Shown: piece after piece, positions 30,844 to 44,814 of the stretch
How the letters are laid out: every line of letters starts with the position of its first letter
Position numbering within the stretch: the stretch's first letter is position 1
Assembly: GCF_963675165.1 (NCBI RefSeq)
Contig: NC_087377.1
Coordinates: 2,588,824 to 2,652,823 of the forward strand
Origin: Halichondria panicea
Lineage: Eukaryota > Porifera > Demospongiae > Suberitida > Halichondriidae
DNA length: 64,000 nt
Direction: 5' to 3'
Notes under the pieces: model-generated
Database searches by the model: none
What the model was told of the DNA's origin: nothing
What the model saw: only the letters and a program-made list of their open reading frames with translations
Position numbers and translations under genes: made by a program

Positions 30844-33270
30844 ATGGACCCAAGTCAACAAGACTCTGAGCTACAGTAAGTATAACGGTGTCATGACACT
30901 ATAAAAGTTGCAGATTTATTTGTAACCTTCTGGCAGAAGTTCTGCGCTGCACGTACGTATATTCTTCAAGTAAGTAGGTCTATGTGACTGAGTGACACCC
31001 TACCTATATCTACTACCGGTATTTTTGGACATATTTGTGTACAGTGCTCAAAAGAAGCTAGCCAAGGACTTATCTGAGGCTGTAGTCAACTATGATGTCA
31101 TTAAAGTGAGATCTTTGTTGGGAAAGGGGGCGGATCCTAACCACCAGCTCTACTGGAGTGACGAGTGGGCGGAGCTGCCTCCATTACACTTTGCTTGTCA
31201 GAAGGGCAACCTTGAGATTGTGAAGATACTTGCTACCCATGGAGCTCATATTGATAAAGGTGATGGGAAGCTGAACAGAGTTCCACTGCACTATGCATCC
31301 AGGAGGGTTGAGGTGGTGAAATACCTGATCCAAGAGCTCAAATGTAGCACTGGTAAGTAATCAATTTTGTGTCTTCAGTTGGCAAATAATTGTTTCCTTG
31401 AGCTCAATCAGTTACATAATTAGTCTGTTCCCAACTTCCCATGCATGCACAACAGATTTGAGGGATAAACGCAGCAGAACTCTTCTTCACTTGGCTTGTA
31501 TCGAGGGAAGTAGAGACGTGATACAGTATCTGGTGGAGGAGCTGAAGATGGATGTTGGTGAGTTTAATTAACTGTTACTATAATTATAGTCTTGGTTGAA
31601 TGTTCTAATGCACGTATATACCCTGATCTCCTATATACACTGTAATTTATAACAGTATGTCATTGATTCTGTCCAGTTGATTAGACAACTGGCATATTAA
31701 TGAGATTACCACTATCGATATTTTGCGGGTGAAAAATGAATCTAACTATTGCGTTCTGGCAAGGATCATTAGTAGGTTTGCGGATTTTATTGTTGCGATT
31801 CAATCAAGCATAGCAAATTTCGCAAGTGCTTGATGCTCGCAAAACATTCTATATTAATACGGTATTCAGTATTGTGTCCAGACTGCCTGCAATGTATATG
31901 TACAGATGTGAGAGATGATGAGGGAAAGTCCCCAATGGACAGAGCAGTATTAGGCGTGTATGACAGCTGTGTGAATGTTGCCCTCTACCTGATGAGCCGT
32001 GGCTATGCATGTAGTGATGAGGACAAAGCCAATTTACTGTGTGGAGTATGTTGGACTGGCAGGCTGGATATGGTGGAGGAACTGGTCGAACATCACAAAG
32101 TTGACCCAGAGAGTGAGTGTGATGATCTTCCATGAATATTGTGTTTAGGCACAACGTGTATGTATACTAGAATATTTTGCTGGTGAAAAACCTGAAAATG
32201 AGCCATTTATCAAAAAAGTTGACCTTTTGCGATCACATTCTGGAATGCATTTAATTGTTGCGAATTAATCAGCCCTCGCAAAGTTTGTTGCTCGCAAAAC
32301 ATTCTAGGTAATTAAAAGGAAATTTCCTATGCCGCCTATATATACACTGAAGTGCGATGAGCACACTTAATAGTTTCTTGCCTCTAATAATTTTATACTA
32401 ATGGAGCAATTTAATACTTATGATTTTGCAAAAATGATCTCAGATTTCCATCCCTTATTTGGCATGTATTATATCTACGGGCATGCGGCTAGTGAATCCA
32501 TTGCAGCTTTGATAATTGATTGCACTTTAGTATGCATCACTGTGCATGCTTATAATAATTATAGTGGTATACAAGCCAGCTGAAAGTTACACCACAACTC
32601 CCGGTGTATAATTGTGTATACTTGTGCATGTTCAGATGCAACTGACCGTGCTGGCTGGACTCCTCTTAGAAGAGCTAAAGAGAGTGGTCACTTTGTAATC
32701 GTTGACTACTTCAAGTCTCTATCACAACAATGTAAGCTCGCTATATACACTAGTCTAACAGTCGTTACTGCATGTACTGGTGTGGCCCAATGTAATTATA
32801 CTCCCTCTTCTATTACACATGCACGTACAGCTTCTGTGAGTAACTGGAGGCAGGAGAATGGACCACCACCAACAAAGAAACGAAAAGGTGATTAATTTTA
32901 GTATAGGAAATAATAGTAGGCGGGTATTAGCAATTTTAGCGTTTTCAAATTTTCTCTGCTTTTAGGGTTCAATTCACTAATTGGCAGATTTGTACTTTTA
33001 GTACAATGAAAAAAGGGCTAGCTTGCTTAGCATACTCTCAAAAGTAAATTGATATAGATTATTCATAAAATTAATCTGACAAGTTAGACTTAGGACCTGT
33101 TTATTTTAGCCCCCATAATTTAATTTCATACCGTTATTATGAGCCCCCCTCAAACACCCACACACCTCACAGCTGCCCAGAAAGTGTGTCCTAGCTGTGA
33201 GGAGAGCTGTCACATCCGCTACAAGAAATGTCCCGAATGTGAGCACAAGTTCCCTCACTCAAGGACATAA
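30844..33270 (+). CDS. Ankyrin-repeat / zinc-ribbon protein, short paralog, complete (299 aa)
   Basis: The exons are 30844-30875, 31045-31352, 31456-31557, 31906-32112, 32636-32731, 32831-32887 and 33173-33270. They total exactly 900 nt with consistent phases (2, then 1 throughout). The start exon encodes MDPSQQDSEL, equivalent to MATEQDLG of the long paralogs. The ankyrin region includes PPLHFACQKGNLEIVKIL and RTLLHLACIEGSRDVIQYLV. It ends with PPPTKKRK and a zinc ribbon (CPSC, C, CPEC, one Cys replaced by Tyr) and stops at HSRT. It has no Ser/Thr-rich tail. It is the only complete copy because the window edges cut the other two. The two introns before the last ankyrin exon each hold a small MITE. 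Confidence 0.85.
31717..31850. mobile_element. Small inverted-repeat element (ATTTTGCGGGTGAAAA family)
   Basis: The left end GATATTTTGCGGGTGAAAAA and the right end TGCTCGCAAAACATTCT are imperfect inverted matches. It lies in intron 3 of the ankyrin gene. A sister element is at 32169-32305. Confidence 0.65.
32169..32305. mobile_element. Small inverted-repeat element, sister copy
   Basis: AGAATATTTTGCTGGTGAAA at the left and TTGCTCGCAAAACATTCT at the right are imperfect terminal inverted repeats. It lies in intron 4 of the ankyrin gene. Its right part equals bases 1-79 of the window. Confidence 0.65.
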
Positions 33271-33767
33271 TGATAGAATCGAAAATATTGTAACTAATTA
33301 GTGGTACTGTACTTATAATTATTCGTTTACCGAATTACATGTACATGCGTGTATATATAGTGGATTATTTTCGTATGATGGAAATTTTCAATTCTGATTT
33401 AAAACTACGAAAAATAAAAGTATTCTACAGCACCACAATACGTACACATTATTCAACATAAATCCCCTGATATTTGCATGCAGTTCATTATAATTATAAT
33501 ATTAAATTATAGCATACATGAATATATATACTAACTATACCCGCTATTATGCATGTATGATAATTTTATAGCATATAATTTATAGTTTCATGTAATTGCT
33601 CAGTGTTAAAAAATAATTATTAATTTTAATGTTCAAAAATAATTATAGCAGTAAAAAATGCAATGATTTGTATAATTTTGAGTGGGTTAAAAAAATTGTC
33701 TGAAATTATTAATGCAAAAATTCTTGTTCAGTGACATGGTTTCCATGGTGATAAATGTTCCAGTAGC

Positions 33768-34576
33768 TCATGTTTCCTTGGTAACGGGGACCCATGCTTG
33801 TTTGCGCTTCTCCTTTTTGACAATGTCTTCAATTTGTCCCATAAGAGTGTCCATGTAGATCAGGAATAAGATGTGCTTGATACCTCCATTCATGAGGCAG
33901 TGATTAAACCTGGGTAACAAATGTGGAACACATCGTACATGCAATTGATCGAGACATGAGCAAAGAAATGGCAAACTATTACAACACGTCTACATTGCAT
34001 GGGCTAACTTTGTGGAGGAGGCTAATCACATAATTATTAATAGGTTGCCTAGCTCGCTCTATAAGCCTAGAATTATATGAATTGTTTGTAATTAAACAAT
34101 AGTTACAATTAACACATACAAAGTCATACATTAGGCAGTACAGTACCTATAGTTTGTATACAGGGCATCATCATTGACACCGCAGGCAACCTTCATCCAG
34201 CCTGGGACTAATGCAAGGAATAGTTATACCAAGAAGCACCCCTCATGTTTCAGCAGCTCAGAGTGTTGCTGTCTTGACTGAAAGTAGAGGTATTTAATGT
34301 CTGAGTAGGGGAAGTCCCTGCATAGGAAAGAATAAAGAAGTTTGTTTTACCACAATAATGTAGATCTATAGTTGTAAGGGGAGAAATTGACAGAGCAATA
34401 CCTTGTGTGTTTGAACAAAGTTAAGCTTCAATGGAGAGACAAGACTCAGAGTGAGTGAACATGTAGACTATAACTAACCTGACTCTAGTGCCACCTTTCA
34501 TTGCATAGACCACTGCCTGAATGTTGAGAGGAGAGACAGGATGATAATGGACGTACCTTCTATGTAGACCAAACAT
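33768..34576 (-). CDS. Unrecognised minus-strand gene model, copy 2
   Basis: This is identical to 1542-2350. The blocks are 34576-34479, 34317-34230, 34190-34147 and 33909-33768. The same doubts apply: a 39-bp intron, an uncertain start and no recognised family. Confidence 0.32.
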
Positions 34577-35384
34577 CCAGACGCACACAATGGCATCAAA
34601 CAATCAGTGAACGGGACATACGGCAAAGGTGTGTGCACCTGGGGATTGTTAGGAGGCACTTGACAACTGTTTAGCTTATAACAGCAGCTTCATAAAATAA
34701 TGTCAAGTATCGATCTCTTATAATTACTATTTTATAATCATTACCTATAGCTACTAAAATTAATATAACGCCTTTTAGGACATAATTATAATTACCTCGT
34801 AATTATTGCATCAATTCTCGTTTGCCTCGAATATACGAATATATAATTCCTATTAATTTAATGTGAAGTTTTTCATTATAGCTAGAGGGCCACTTGTGTA
34901 AGTGTGTGCATTGCATTAACTACCGTATAGCGGGTGATTTTCGAGGGGTAAAATATTCGTTATTTCCGTGGGCAAACTGACCTCCACCCTACATGAAAAC
35001 AGTTTACCGGAACGCATGCCAGGCAGTACAGGCAATAACATCAACCGACATTTTTACAGACGAAAATCAACGTTTTCGATTTGTCGCATGGATTTTTACC
35101 CCACGAGTAGTACCCACTATCTATCATCTATCATAATTATTCGAAAGTCTTCAGTCTTAAAAAGTACATTATTTTGACTCTTGTCCATTCCTCATTACAC
35201 GCGTTGTGTGGCTTGCATCATTAAATAATGGTATGTGCATTTTCAGAATAGTTTGTTGTATGCAGCTTGTCACACACTTTCTAACCCCAAGATGGCTTGT
35301 ATAATAAGATGCACACTCGTCATTTATTTTTGTTACAATATTTTCTTAAGCATTGCCTGTGATCTAATATTGACTTGTGTACAG

Positions 35385-35749
35385 GATCATCCTCAGAGAA
35401 GGATACCAGCAATGGAGACCAGCCGATTGTTCTGACTGGAGCGGATATTAATACAATTTGTGAGAGTCTGAAAACTGCCACCTATAATTGGTTTGATTTA
35501 GGACTGGCTCTCGGAGTGAAGAGGAATGATTTGGAAGACATTGAAGATGCATACCGCCATAACCAACGCCGCCTAATGAAGATGGTAACCAAGCGTCTTG
35601 AAGTCACTGATCCAGAACATCCGATGACATGGCCTTACATATGTGAATGTCTAAGGAGGCCTACTGTTGAGCGTAACGATGTAGCCGAGGAAATTGAAGA
35701 CAAATATGTGAGGACAGCAACTGCAGTTCCTCATAGTGCCACCAACTGA
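35385..35749 (+). CDS. Death-domain protein, terminal exon, block A of copy 2
   Basis: This is identical to 3159-3523, with the phase-1 acceptor and death fold (NWFDLGLALGVK, TWPYICECLRRPTV). The start exon is not resolved. Confidence 0.7.
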
Positions 35750-36192
35750 TCATGAGAACCTGACAAGGTATGTTTGCACTATTAATGTAAATCTGATCCA
35801 TATTTTCATTGCATACAATATTTTGTTGCAGAGCTTATAAGACTCTAGTTGATTGTGCTGCTCATGTTTTCATACAGATATACTGGAAGGGGACGAATGA
35901 AGATCGCAAGTGAAGAATCATGCAATCAATAATTACAATGACTCTTTGCTGACTGTATACATTATAAAGTATGATCATGAGTTACTGACATTTACAAGGT
36001 TGAGCTGTGAGATTCAATTTCTAGCTTTCTAGTTTAGTGACCCTTTTCCATTGTTCCTGGTACAGGAGTTGCTAGCTTGGAACAAGGCCGCTTTAGAAGA
36101 CGTACGCTTTCCCTGCGGCTTGGAATCGAGGCAGATGGGGTGGGGCCATCTTATTAAAATGGGAGACTGAGAATAAATACTGAGAACTAGAA

Positions 36193-38502
36193 ATGGCTAC
36201 TGAACAAGACTTAGGGTGAGTGAACATGTAGACTATAATTACTACTCATGGTAGCACCTTGTGATTGCATGGAGGGAGGCTCATTCCATTAGTAGAGTCA
36301 GAGTAGGCTATGATCAGAGGTGGAACACTGTACAGCAAAGTGACAGCTGGATATGTGCATGGTGTCACTTGTATAAACTATATACACACATCAAGTAATT
36401 CTCTGTATGACTGACCCCCCAACCATCTATTTTGTACAGTGCTCAAAAGAAGCTAGCCGAGGACTTATACGAGGCTGTAAACAAACGTGACGTCGTCAAA
36501 GTTAGGTCTCTGTTGGGACAGGGGGCAGACCCCAACCACCAGCTCTACTGGAGTGACGAGTGGGGATACAAGGATCCTCCATTACACTTTGCTTGTTATC
36601 GGGGCTACCTTGAGATTGCGAAGACACTTGTTACCCATGGAGCTCGTACTGATAAAGGTGGTGGGATGGACAAGACTCCACTTCACTGGGCATGCCGGGG
36701 AGGTAATAAAGAGATGGTGCAGTACCTGATTCAAGAGCTCAAATGTAGCACTGGTAAGCAGTCGTGTATTAATAAACTAATGTTTCTCTGTATCTAAATT
36801 TAAACAGTATAAACCTGTCTGTATCATAGCAACTGGGTGAGGTTTAACTACCATAATCTCCGCATTCCTCATAAACTCCCTTGCCTTGAGGGAACATAAT
36901 AATTATGTAGGCCTATAGCGAAAAAATGTTTAGAGATAAATTTGTGTTAAATTTTGCTTATATTTTAACATTTGCGATGTACGCACGTTAGTACAGTATT
37001 ACTTATGCTTTTGCGTATGATATATTTACAGTCGAAAAATTGTCGTGATTTGGTTGAATTACTGTACTTGACCATTTTGTTTCTCCTTTCACCATAATAA
37101 TTAGTATCTGTGTGATAGTTGAACTCTGTTCCACAACAGACATGAGGGATAAGGATAACATGACTCCTCTTCAACGGGCTTGTATGTGGGGAAAGAAAGA
37201 CGTGGTACAGTATCTGGTGGAGGAGAGGAAGATGGATGTTGGTGAGATTTAGTGTGCTCTTGATAGTCTAGCTCTGTATTGCTAACCCACAAAATCCGCG
37301 AAAATTAAGCCCCGCGAAAATTTTATACGGTATTTTGTTTGACTATGTGTAATGTACAGATGTGAGGGATAATCAGGGACAGTCACCACTGGACAATGTT
37401 CTGGAGGGTCTTGATGATTCGTATCTTGAAGGCTGTGTGGATGTTGCCCTCTACCTGATGAGCCGTGGCTGTGCATGTGGTGACGAGGACAAAGCCAGGT
37501 TACTGTGTGTAGCATGTGACTTTGGCAAGCTGGGTGTCGTGAAGGAACTTGTTGAGCAATACAAAGTTGACCCCAACAGTAAGTATTAGTATGTACTTGG
37601 TGGAGAAGGCCAACTGTGATATCAGTGAGTACAACACAACCACCATGCAGTGTTATACCTTTGTTTCTACACCCACTCTTGCTCAGGTGTAACTGACGAT
37701 TATGGCGAGACTCCTCTTGACCTTGCTACACAGGAGGGTCACACTGAAATTGCTGACTACCTCAAGTCTCTACCACAACAATGTAAGCTCACTAGGATCA
37801 TGAGTACACAGTGTGGTCCAATACAGCTACTCTCTCTATACAGCTGCTGTGACTGGAGACACTGACTCCAGGAGTGACGAGAATGGACCACCACCTACAA
37901 AGAAACAAAAAAGTAACTTATCCTATGTGCACGTACATCTTAATTCATCTCTACCATTTATACGTCTCCGTCCCACACACACACACACACACTCACACAC
38001 ACACAACCACACAGGTGCCCAGCAAGTGACTCTGAGAGTGTGTCCTAACTGTGAGAAGAGCTGTCACATCCGCTGCAAGAAATGTCCCGAATGTGAGCAC
38101 GAGTTCCCTCCTTCCAGTAAGAGCAGGGCCAAACCCGACCAGGATATTGTGAAAAACCCTTCAAACCTACTGCAGATACTACAGAAAAAGGTCACTACAC
38201 AGTACTAAGAGTATATTAGGCATATACGGAGAGTAACGTGACTTCCTGTATCTTTCATGGGCTTGGAATTTGCACACTGACCAATCCTAGCGTGGGTGAT
38301 GTAATCTATCAAGAAAGTAGATTACATCACCCACGCTAGGATTGGTCAGTGTGCAAATGCCAAGCTTGTGACAGATACAGGAAATCACGTTACTCTCCGC
38401 ATACATCTGATGTACAGTATTCTGACAGTACATACTTTATACTGTTAATATTGTATTGTACAGCCTTAAAAAATATTAATTTCACCACATCAAACAACCC
38501 CC

Positions 38503-38570
<68 letters not shown>

Positions 38571-38596
38571 CACACACACACGCACACACACATGCA

Positions 38597-38668
<72 letters not shown>

Positions 38669-39472
38669 GACCAACTGTCTCTGTTAGGATTTGACATTGT
38701 CGTACTAGTGCACAGAGATTCAAGCAAATCACATGACTCCTCTTCCACGTCACATGACACGCCCAGTCGCTCACGCCACACCTACAGGAAGTTTGTCACC
38801 TCCGGACTGGCCGAGAGCTTTGTTGAATCTCCTCTGGTGTACGGCAGTTGGAAAGATTTCTGTAGTTCTGACAAGACCTCAACTGGACACGCTCAGAAAT
38901 CCAAGAACCCACGAAAGAAAAAAGGAGTACAAACGAATACTACTACTACCACTCAGGAGGGGGACAGATCACATGATACGAGTGGAGTGTCACATGATCA
39001 AGACAATGTATCTCAAGACAGCAATGGTGCCAATACTCAATCACAAGCAGCACAAAGCTCTACTGCTCCACTCTCTGTTAGTGACTTGACACCACTCTGG
39101 AATACAATATCTTCTCTCCGTCAGCAAATCGATTCCATGCAGTCCAGTCTAAATGCCCCTCCCACTCACGCGTACCCTCAACACATGTACCCCCCAGCTA
39201 CTGGTTTAATGAACACAGGGCAATCAACCTTTGTACCCGTGCCGGGGGGTGGTCTATTCAATACACCACTCCCCAACCATTTCACTGGACCTTCTTCACA
39301 CAACTCAATGCTGGGACAGTCATCACGATTTAATGTGAATCCCATGTCCTTCCCAATGTTTCCATTTTCACCTGCTCCAGCAAATTATCGTTTCCCTTCA
39401 TCGATTACACCGTTAGAGTCGTCTAGGCAACCAATGAACTCTGACCCAAACACTGACTCAATAGATCCGTGA
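36193..39472 (+). CDS. Long ankyrin / zinc-ribbon protein A, copy 2 (601 aa)
   Basis: The exons are 36193-36215, 36440-36753, 37140-37241, 37360-37578, 37687-37782, 37844-37912, 38015-38190 and 38666-39472. The sequence is identical to the gene at 3967-7246, including the TAC TAA read-through stop and the CA tract before the last exon. If both copies are real, they would make the same protein. Confidence 0.82.
37278..37332. repeat. Half of an ACCGTATA element, copy 2
   Basis: Same as 5052-5106; it lies in intron 3 of the ankyrin gene. Confidence 0.6.
38223..38403. mobile_element. Hairpin-forming MITE, copy 2
   Basis: Same as 5997-6177, with near-complete self-complementarity. Confidence 0.85.
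38504..38664. repeat. (CA)n microsatellite, copy 2
   Basis: It has the same length and the same interruptions as 6278-6438, which is unusual for an unstable repeat if the copies are independent. Confidence 0.97.
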
Positions 39473-39828
39473 ACACTTTGCAATAGAATTTGAAGTTATA
39501 ATTAAAGTCATGTTGTAAAAAATAATTAGTAATTATTTGTTCTGTACGTACTACGTCATGTACTTTCAAAGCAAATCAAATTAAATTATCATAAATAGAA
39601 AGTGCTCCCATGCATGAGATTGTATAATTTCGAATTCAAAGAAGGGTATACGAATACGTATACATATGTAGTTGTACAGAACTATTTCACTGTGGGATAA
39701 ATTAAAGTTCTATTCGTATACAGGTATACAGCAGCAAATTTAAAAGGTATAAAAACTTGCACAATAAAGTATTCCGACTAAACAATACACTATAATTATA
39801 CTACAACTGTCCATTGCTGCGTATAGAT

Positions 39829-41754
39829 TTAGTCAGATGACATGATGAGTATCCATGTGATACTCTTGGGGTCCATGGTGACAGTCACCACCGCGTTGTA
39901 GCCTCTATCCAACCCACACACGAGTGCTTTGTCAGATAGGCCAGTGTAGTACAGTGGTAGACTGATGTTGCGTGTTATGGCCACTGGAGTGGGGTTGAAT
40001 ATCATGGCTAGACCGCGGTGGTCAAGGTGAGGGTTCACGTGCAGCACACAGTCGTAATCTGTGCATGCGTGCAGGGGAAAATAGCAATACATTATTACTA
40101 TTACCATAAACTTTTATAGCTATGCTATAAGTCGAAAAAATGTGACACTCTATAGACATGCAGATATAATTATGTTAAACGTGTAATTTTCGTTGGTGAA
40201 AATGTTTGTATTCATGAACTATAATTAATTTTATAACTATTCTGTATTTTTTTAGAGCTGACGTTGAACCTGTTGCATGCGGTAGAATCATTTCGTAGTT
40301 TTAGTTTTCGTATAATTGTGATTACAATACGACAAATTCCACCATACGAAAATAACCCGCTATTATATATATTTATACGGTACATAATTAATCACTTCTA
40401 TTCCCTAGCTCCCATGCACACACCTTGCATGTCTGGTCTCCTCACATGGACTATGTCACTGATCAGAATGTCACGATAGGTCTTGTAGAAACCCACCCAC
40501 TTCTCCACCAACTGCATGGTTGCATCAGTGTCATACAACCTGCATGCATGCAGGGAGACCATTAAACCAGACGGTGCATGCATTAGATTCTGAAAAATGA
40601 TGTGTGGTTTTTGACGTAAGTGCGTGACTATTGTGGCAAATATTAGGAAAAAACGCACGTTTGCTACAATAGTCACGCACTCGCGTGAAAACCACACATC
40701 ATTTTATATATCCTTATACTTTATACACATACCTGGGGCCACGATAACAAGCTGCAACTCCGTAACCAAGGTATTGTGCCAACGCCCACTCATACTCCAC
40801 TAGGTGCTCAGACAGTGGCTCAAACTGAGCAGCAGAACCACCTGTTAGTATGTGGAGGGGGCGGATACATTATATAGCGGAATATGGAACAATATACGGA
40901 CAATAAAATTGAAAGCAGGCATTGAAAGAGACCTTTTTCAAATAATGATTTTGTGGCCAGAAATTAAAGGAAATTACTGATTAATTAATTAAGCGCCTCA
41001 AAATTTAGCGCTATATTTGTATACAGCATGGTATAATCATTACCCTAACGTACATACATACCTCCGTGATACACGACCAGTGGTACAAACATCCATCCCT
41101 GGGTGGGTATGTAATGGTAGGTGTCATCATACATCCCCTGTCTGCTCACACTGAGGTCCTCCCAGCGAGGCAGGCTGTACTGGTTCTCATTATAACTGAA
41201 GCAAGAGGGACAAGTATTCAGCATGCATGCATGGTGAGAGGAGAATGCATGGACCATGCAAACAAACAAATTACTACATAGACCTAATAAATGATGTACA
41301 CTGATTATAATTAATAACTGGCGGAGGTGTGGTGGGTGTGGTTAGCTGAGCCGCACGTTGCACCTCCATATGGTCCGTCAGTCTCAAGCATAGAGAGACC
41401 AGTTTGGTTGATGAAAGTGAAGATGATGTCATTAATCTTGTCATACCTATACAACGAACAAATACACTAGCTATAATTATTATGACTGAATTGCACACGC
41501 ACATTAATTTTGGCCTCAAAACAAAAGCAATTGCTAATCCATGTAGTGGATTAACTATCAACTAAATGCAGCTTGATTAGCTCCGAAAAGAAGCCCATTT
41601 CAGAAAAATTACCTACTATAACAGAAAATAGAACACACTGTAACAAAAGCAATGATCTGCATCTATTGTTAATACAATTATAACCGTAGTAACAACATTG
41701 TTTCACTCACCATCCAGAAGCGAAGCAAGCATCCGGTGTTAGTTGTCCTGATTA
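39829..41754 (-). pseudogene. Truncated glycosidase fragment, copy 2
   Basis: Identical to 7603-9528: four intact 3' exons, a truncated exon and no signal-peptide exon. Confidence 0.85.
40596..40704. mobile_element. Small inverted-repeat element, copy 2
   Basis: Same as 8370-8478; it lies in an intron of the glycosidase fragment. Confidence 0.8.
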
Positions 41755-42505
41755 TAGTTGTATGATGAGAACACAGCTAAAACCACAACAATGTTGCACT
41801 AGGTTACAATACTAACAGGGAATTGAAAAAACTCTGATACCTTGTTATAGGTCTGCAACACTGAGCAAATTTAAAAAGCATGACCGGGCCATGGTTGCGT
41901 GTGTGTGGATCGAGGGAGGGTATACAATTATTATAGAGCAAAGCTACTATACTATGGGCTACAGAAATTTACACACACACCTTGCTGGGGTGAGGTGGTT
42001 TCTTGCTGATCGACTGATGTGTTGTACTTTGCTGCTGCATGTGCTATATATAATAGAGAGACGATAGGTCCATTTCACCAGGCCTGGAGGGAGTCACGTC
42101 AATACTCCTGGAGGGGGGTTAAAAATAGATACTCAAAAGTTGTGCTCACGAGTGAACTTCACTATAGATACGATATTATTTTGTAAATCTTCTGAAATAG
42201 AAGATTGAATAGGCAATTATTAGCTGGTAATTATCGTATGAACCACCAACAATATTGGTACAACTCAGAATGGTGTAGGTCATGTGATAGCATCTCCTGA
42301 CACCCACTCTGCAGACACACGTACCTGTGTGTGCTTGATACCTCCATTCACTCAGTCTAGGAGTAGACACCATGCAGGCAGGGTGAAGGATACAATAGCA
42401 CACACAGAGATGTTGGGGCACTGTGGGAGGAGGGAGATGTATTGATGAGCATCATTACACTAGTCACCATAGTGAGACATGTGTACACACGTACCTGTGT
42501 GTGCT

Positions 42506-43196
42506 CCATTCATGAGGCAGTGATTAAACCTGGGTAACAAATGTGGACTCATACATCGTACATGCAATTGATCGAGACATGAGCAAAGAAATGGCAAACT
42601 ACTACAACACGTCCACAGTGCATGGGCTAACTTTGTGGAGGAGGCTGATCACATAATTATTAACAGGTTGCCTAGCTCGCTCTATAAGCCTAGAATTATA
42701 TGAATTGTTTGTAATTAAACAATAGTTACAATTAACACATACAAAGTCATACATTAGGCAGTACCTATAGTTTGTATACAGGGCATCATTATTGACACTG
42801 CAGGCAACCTTCATCCAGCCTGGGACTAATGCAAGGAATAGTTATACCAAGAAGCACCCCTCATGTTTCAGCAGCAAAGTGTTGCTGTCTTGACTGAAAG
42901 TAGAGGTATTTAATGTCTGAGTAGGGGAAGTCCCTGCATAGGAAAGAATAAAGAGAATGTTTTACCACAATAATGTAGATCTATAGTTGTAAGGGGAGAA
43001 ATTGACAGAGCAATACCTTGTGTGTTTGAACAAAGTTAAGCTTCAATGGAGAGACAAGACTCAGAGTGAGTGAACATGTAGACTATAACTAACCTGACTA
43101 CTCTAGTGCCACCTTTCATTGCATAGACCACTGCCTGAATGTTGAGAGGAGAGACAGGATGATAATGGACGTACCTTCTATGTAGACCAAACATCC
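42506..43196 (-). pseudogene. Relic of unrecognised minus-strand gene, block B of copy 2
   Basis: Same as 10280-10970. Confidence 0.35.
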
Positions 43197-44006
43197 GGAC
43201 GCACACAATGGCATCGACCAATCAGTGAACAGGACATACGGCAAAGGTATATGTGCACCTGGGGATTGTTAGGAGGCACTTGACAACTACTTAGCTTATA
43301 ATTCAGCAGCTTCATAAAATAATGTCAAGTATCGATCTCTTATAATTACTATTTTATAATCATTACCTATAGCTACTAAAATTAATATAACGCCTTTTAG
43401 GACATAATTATAATTACCTCGTAATTATTGCATCAATTCTCGTTTGCCTCGAATATACGAATATATAATTCCTATTAATTTAATGTGAAGTTTTTCATTA
43501 TAGCTAGAGGGCCACTTATGTAAGTGTGTGCATTGCATTAACTACCGTATAGCGGGTGATTTTTGAGGGGTAAAATATTCGTTATTTCCGTGGGCAAGCT
43601 GACCTCCACCCTACATGAAAACAGTTTACCGGAACGCATGCCAGGCAGTACAGGCAATAACATCAACCGACATTTTTACAGACGAAAATCAACGTTTTCG
43701 ATTTGTCGCATGGATTTTTACCCCACGAGTATTACCCACTATCTATCATCTATCATAATTATTCGAAAGTCTTCAGTCTTAAAAAGTACATTATTTTGAC
43801 TCTTGTCCATTCCTCATTACACGCGTTGTGTGGCTTGCATCATTAAATAATGGTATGTGCATTTTCAGAATAGTTTGTTGTACACAGCTTGTCACACACT
43901 TTCTAACCCCAAGATGGCTTGTATAATAAGATGCACACTCGTCATTTATTTTTGTTACAATATTTTCTTAAGCATTGCCTGTGATCTAATATTGACTTGT
44001 GTACAG

Positions 44007-44371
44007 GATCATCCTCAGAGAAGGATACCAGCAATGGAGACCAGCCGATTGTTCTGACTGGAGCGGATATTAATACAATTTGTGAGAGTCTGAAAACTGC
44101 CACCTATAATTGGTTTGATTTAGGATTGGCTCTCGGAGTGAAGAGTAATGATTTGAAAGACATTGAAGATGAATACCGCCATAACAAACGCCGCCTAATG
44201 GAGATGGTGGGCAAGCGTCTTGAAGTCACTGATCCAGAGCATCCGATGACATGGCCTTACATATGTGAATGTCTAAGGAGGCCTACTGTTGAGCGTAACG
44301 ATGTAGTTGAGGAAATTGAAGACAAGTATGTGAGGACAGCAACTGCAGTTGCTCATAGTGCCACCAACTGA
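44007..44371 (+). CDS. Death-domain protein, terminal exon, block B of copy 2
   Basis: Identical to 11781-12145. Confidence 0.7.
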
Positions 44372-44814
44372 TCATGAGAACCTGACAAGGTGTGTTTGCA
44401 CTATTAATGTGAATCTGATCTATATTTTCATTGCATACAATATTTTGTTGCAGAGCTTATAAGACTCTAGTTGATTGTGCTTCTCATGTTTTCATATAGA
44501 TATACTGGAAGGGGACAAATGAAGATCGCAAGTGAAGAATCATGCAATCAATAATTACAATGACTCTTTGCTGACTGTATACATTATAAAGTATGATCAT
44601 GAGTTACTGACATTTACAAGGTTGAGCTGTGAGATTCAATTTCTAGCTTTCTAGTTTAGTGACCCTTTTCCATTGTTCCTGGTACAGGAGTTGCTAGCTT
44701 GGAACAAGGCCGCTTTAGAAGACGTACGCTTTCCCTGCGGCTTGGAATCGAGGCAGATGGGGTGGGGCCATCTTATTAAAATGGGAGACTGAGAATAAAT
44801 ACTGAGAACTAGAA

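Larger units (their letters stand above)
1..31769. repeat. 32.2-kb direct duplication, copy 1
   Basis: This segment is repeated in the same orientation at 32227-64000. The offset is 32226 at the left and drifts to 32234, then 32231, through small indels: one C near 47609, one T in a T-run near 22144, two bases in a GA run near 23545, four bases near 30729 and a 3-base loss near 31666. Single-base differences are seen near 23866, 24752, 27716, 30105, 30110, 30896, 31440 and 31479. From 1 to about 15390 I see no difference, including a ~160-bp CA microsatellite. The true duplication ends are not visible because both copies run off the window. Confidence 0.97.
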
